The notes beneath the pieces were generated by a model. It was not told the origin of the DNA. It searched no databases and saw only the letters and a list, made by a program, of their open reading frames with translations. From contig JABCPU010000247.1 in assembly GCA_016800925.1 (NCBI GenBank), positions 37,381 to 101,380 on the forward strand: a stretch of DNA of 64,000 nt, in the 5' to 3' direction. This DNA is from Suillus spraguei (Eukaryota; Basidiomycota; Agaricomycetes; Boletales; Suillaceae). Position numbers and translations under genes: made by a program. Shown here piece by piece: positions 60,880 to 64,000 of the stretch; within the stretch, counting starts at the first letter, position 1; each line of letters opens with the position of its first letter.

Positions 60880-63800
60880 ATGGCTATGGCTATGGACTAC
60901 GACGCGTATGATGCTATCCTTCATCATATATTCAAGCAAGTACGTATGGATTTTTTATATATTGTGTTCTACTCACAAGTTTATTGCGCCAACAGACTCA
61001 GGGTGACGGTTGGTTCAAGCCGCCTGAGGAAAATATTTCTGCTGGGGTCTGTCTCCGTGTCGAACCCGGTCACTTTCGCGTCTTTCCCTACGAGAACAGC
61101 TACCTTGCTCCCTTTGAGGCAGCAGTGCGCATATTAAATCCCGTCGTTGCTGTCAAGGTCAGGAGTGCTGCAGTTCACGCTGCATTGTCAACTGTGTATG
61201 TTATTTCTTGTCACTGTCAGTTATCCGGTGACTTTCTGACGCTCCGTACGTAATAATAGCCCTGAAGATGCTTCTGCCATCTATGTCGATCATAACACAC
61301 GCATTCAGATAGTGCCTTCCATGGCTACGGTGCCGCGAGCTGAGAAAGAACAATGCGGAGCCTTTGTGGCAAGTTCCGCTTCTTACTACGTCGTCATCCT
61401 TTTCTGATAATCCCTTAGCGGGATGAGGCTGTCCTAATTCTTTGGTCAGACAACTTGGACGGCATCATACCCTTGTGTCGCGACTTTGAGGAAAAGCTGA
61501 TCAAGCTTGTCTGGAGACAGCGCGGCAATGTCTCCGCAGCTCCTTCTGAGATCATACCACCTAATCTGCCGTCGCGTGACAACTTGCTATCAATCAAGGA
61601 AGATTCCACTGAAGAGATTTATATTACTGAGAAAGAACTCACAAATCGGAAGCCAAAGCCTAATCCGTCATCTCCTTTTTGGAAGATCTTCAGCTGGAGC
61701 ACTACTCGTCAGGAGCACCAAGGTGACGCCGAGAAGGGTGCGAAGAAAATCCGTCGAACAAAGCTCATTGCCCCCTGCTACAATGGTTTAGGTTGTGCTT
61801 TATCAATCTGTAAATAACTGTCGACTTCACATATTGCCAAACTTGGACTGACCTCTTTCAATAGTTTTCGTCGGTACCGGCATCAGCATGCTTCTGCAAG
61901 AGTCCATGCTTGATGGTCAGTGGATTCGATTTTGTTTGCTCGTCACCTGCCCACTGTTGTTCTGCGTTTCTTTGGTATGTCGTAGGGCCAAAGACGTTTC
62001 TTGATTAACGTTGACTTGTCATTTTCAGTTTTTCTCCCTACAGGTTATCGGCAATATCGGCATGATGTAAGTACTCATTCAGACTCATCTTGGCCGGCGC
62101 TCATTTTTGTAGTATCGGTCCTGTCTCCCAGTACTATGAAAATTCTCGCTACTATTCCGCTATCAAACCCGAGGAGGATAAGGATGTCGATTCGTCTCTT
62201 CCTCATGTTACTATTGAGCTTCCGGTTTACAAGGAGAGTCTTGATCAAACGATGTAAAGTCGTAATCGTTTTTTTGCCTGCCAGTGTATTCACGGACTTT
62301 CTGTTTTTCTTAGCGGGCCGTCCGTGTACTCGATCAAGAAGGCCATGCGAACATATGCGCGTCAGGGTGGAACATCTTCGATATTCGTGCATGACGACGG
62401 TCTACAGCTCATTTCTGAAGAGGAACGCGCCGAACGCATTGCTTTCTACGCCGATCACAATATAGGCTGGGTCGCGCGCCCTCCTCATGACTCCTCTCCA
62501 GACGGATTCAAACGTGTCGGCCGGTTCAAGAAGGCGTCGAATATGAACTACGGGCTGGCGCTTAGCTTGAAGCTGGAGAAACATCTCAAGGTACTCTTCA
62601 AAGCAGAAGAACTAGGGGAGCTAGAGAACGATGGTCAACTTGTGGAGGATCGCGCTTTGAATATGGCCTGCGAAGAACTCTTCACGGAAAGTGGAGACAA
62701 GTGGAAACCGTGGGCTTGCAACGGTAAATCCATTAGAATGGGAGAGATCATTTTGCTTGTCGATTCCGATACAATTGTGCCCGAGGTAAGTGACATATCG
62801 CCTCCTCTAATTATGAAGCCAACGCTGTTTTAGGACTGTTTCCGTGACGCTGCTCGTGAACTTGCAGAGAGTCCCGAGGTTGCGATTATTCAGCACGAAT
62901 CAGGTTAGTCACTATCATGCTCCTGTCTTAGCATGACTCAACTTCGCACTCAAGATGTCATGCAAGTCGCGAACCATTACTTTGAGAATGGTATCACCCA
63001 CTTCACAAGGCGAATCAACAAGTGTATATCCCTTGGTTGTGCGAACGGCGAAATTGCTCCTTTCGTGGGACACAATGCTTTTCTTCGGTGGTCGGCACTC
63101 CAGGATGCCGCATTCGTAGATCCGACTGACGGGAAAACGAAGATTTGGTCGGAATCAAATGTCTCCGAGGATTTCGACATGGCTTTGCGACTTCAGGTGC
63201 GTCCTTGCATCGTGGCGCATGGCGTTTTGTATTTGACTGATGTTCCCATGTGTACAGCTAAAGAAATATGCCATACGGTGGGCAACATACTCCGAGGGCG
63301 GCTTCAAGGAAGGCGTGTCTTTGACGGTCGATGATGAATTAAATCGATGGCAAAAATATTCATACGGTACGGATGAATGATTATGCCAACAAAACCTGTA
63401 CTGATGCTGGGTTCGGTAAAGGCTGTAGCGAGTTGATTTTCAACCCCCTTATTCAATGGTGGAGGAAGGGTCCCATCAACAAACAGCTACGTATCTTCGT
63501 ATGGTCCAATGCGCCGATCCATTACAAGATTAGTATGATGGCATGTGAGTAAGAGTGATGAGAAGTTATGAATAATTATGCTGACTTTTGGTTTCGAAAG
63601 ACATGTTTTCTTATTGTAGGGACAAGAATTTTTGTTGTACTCGTGCTATACTCACGGACTTGACAGATGGTATCGCAGCTTCGGCACTTTTGTCGGCCCT
63701 CAACTATATCCTTCTTGGACTAGCATTTGAAACGGACGGCTACTATTTTCACAGTTTTGAAGTCTTTCTGGCTATTCTTACCGTGTTTTTTGGATCCGGC

Positions 63801-64000
63801 AACGTTGGTTTTGTTCTTCTTGAATACAGACTTGGGCACCGTAACATGTGGGCCTCGCTTGTTGAGACCTGCACATGGATCCCTTTCTTGTACGTTTTCG
63901 TCGCTTGTGTAAGGCCCAGGCTCACACCAATGCTCGCAGCTTTTGCTTTTTCGGTGGTCTTAGTGTCCATCTCGCGACCGCTCTTTTGGCCCATATGTTT
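60880..64000 (+). CDS. processive type 2 glycosyltransferase (GT2), cut by the right edge
   Basis: This resembles the membrane GT2 polysaccharide synthases of filamentous fungi, related in architecture to hyaluronan, chitin and cellulose synthases. The first ATG is at 60880 (MAMAMDYDAYDAILHHIFKQ). The N-terminal cytosolic part includes ENISAGVCLRVEPGHFRVFP and ILWSDNLDGIIPLCRDFEEK. Membrane segments follow near 61860-62060. The GT core has HVTIELPVYKESLDQTI, SIFVHDDGLQLISEEER, ILLVDSDTIVPEDCFRDAA (DxD), FTRRINKCISLGCANGEIAP, WSESNVSEDFDMALRL (acceptor Asp) and DELNRW in the QxxRW position. C-terminal membrane helices continue to the edge (VFFGSGNVGFVLLEYRLGH, GGLSVHLATALLAHM). One intron (about 61370-61419) appears to use a GC donor. 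No lesion noticed. The polymer made is unknown. Confidence 0.85.

Overview
The window is nuclear DNA of a filamentous basidiomycete, most likely an Agaricomycete. Genes carry many short introns of about 45-70 nt, and the families present fit such a genome: a PDR-type ABC transporter, a UbiA prenyltransferase, a GH18 chitinase, a KRE6/SKN1-type GH16, a processive GT2 and an Msb1/Mug8 protein. The transposons are also of basidiomycete type. No prokaryotic, organellar or CRISPR features were seen. Exon structures were deduced by hand from frames and splice signals, so single boundaries may be off by a few bases.

Layout. 1-0.74 kb: left-truncated CBP3 (cytochrome bc1 chaperone). 1.5-2.85 kb: secreted protein built of one repeat per exon with Lys-Arg sites; a short paralogue lies at 13.4-13.8 kb. 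3.6-9.5 kb: tandem array of three decayed cytochrome P450 copies. 10.5-11.4 kb: unrecognised basic/acidic protein. 15.1-20.4 kb: full-size PDR/ABCG transporter. 21.6-24.4 kb: 5-oxoprolinase-like protein that stops after the HyuA half. 25.1-29.1 kb: Msb1/Mug8-domain protein. 30.55-31.83 kb: intact UbiA prenyltransferase.

32.0-37.65 kb is a mobile-element and repeat island. It holds two palindromic 869-bp foldback elements, a 1454-bp Harbinger deletion derivative, an AACC microsatellite, three tandem tRNA-like units and the 5' part of a decayed UbiA duplicate. The 3' end of that duplicate lies about 11.7 kb away, attached to the repeat-rich tail of the chitinase gene. Between the two halves lie TRAPPC11 (38.8-43.5 kb), decayed sequence and the chitinase (47.0-49.2 kb).

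50.5-52.6 kb: KRE6/SKN1-type GH16 protein. 53.6-60.3 kb: CpG-poor repeat block with an RNase H relic of a LINE and a 3.4-kb Tc1/mariner-type element whose dead transposase is itself split by a 389-bp palindromic MITE. 60.9 kb to the right edge: right-truncated GT2 synthase.

Cell-wall and surface functions recur (chitinase, GH16, GT2, Msb1-like polarity protein, secreted repeat proteins), but nothing shows that they form a cluster. The most novel candidate is the exon-modular, KR-punctuated secreted repeat family.
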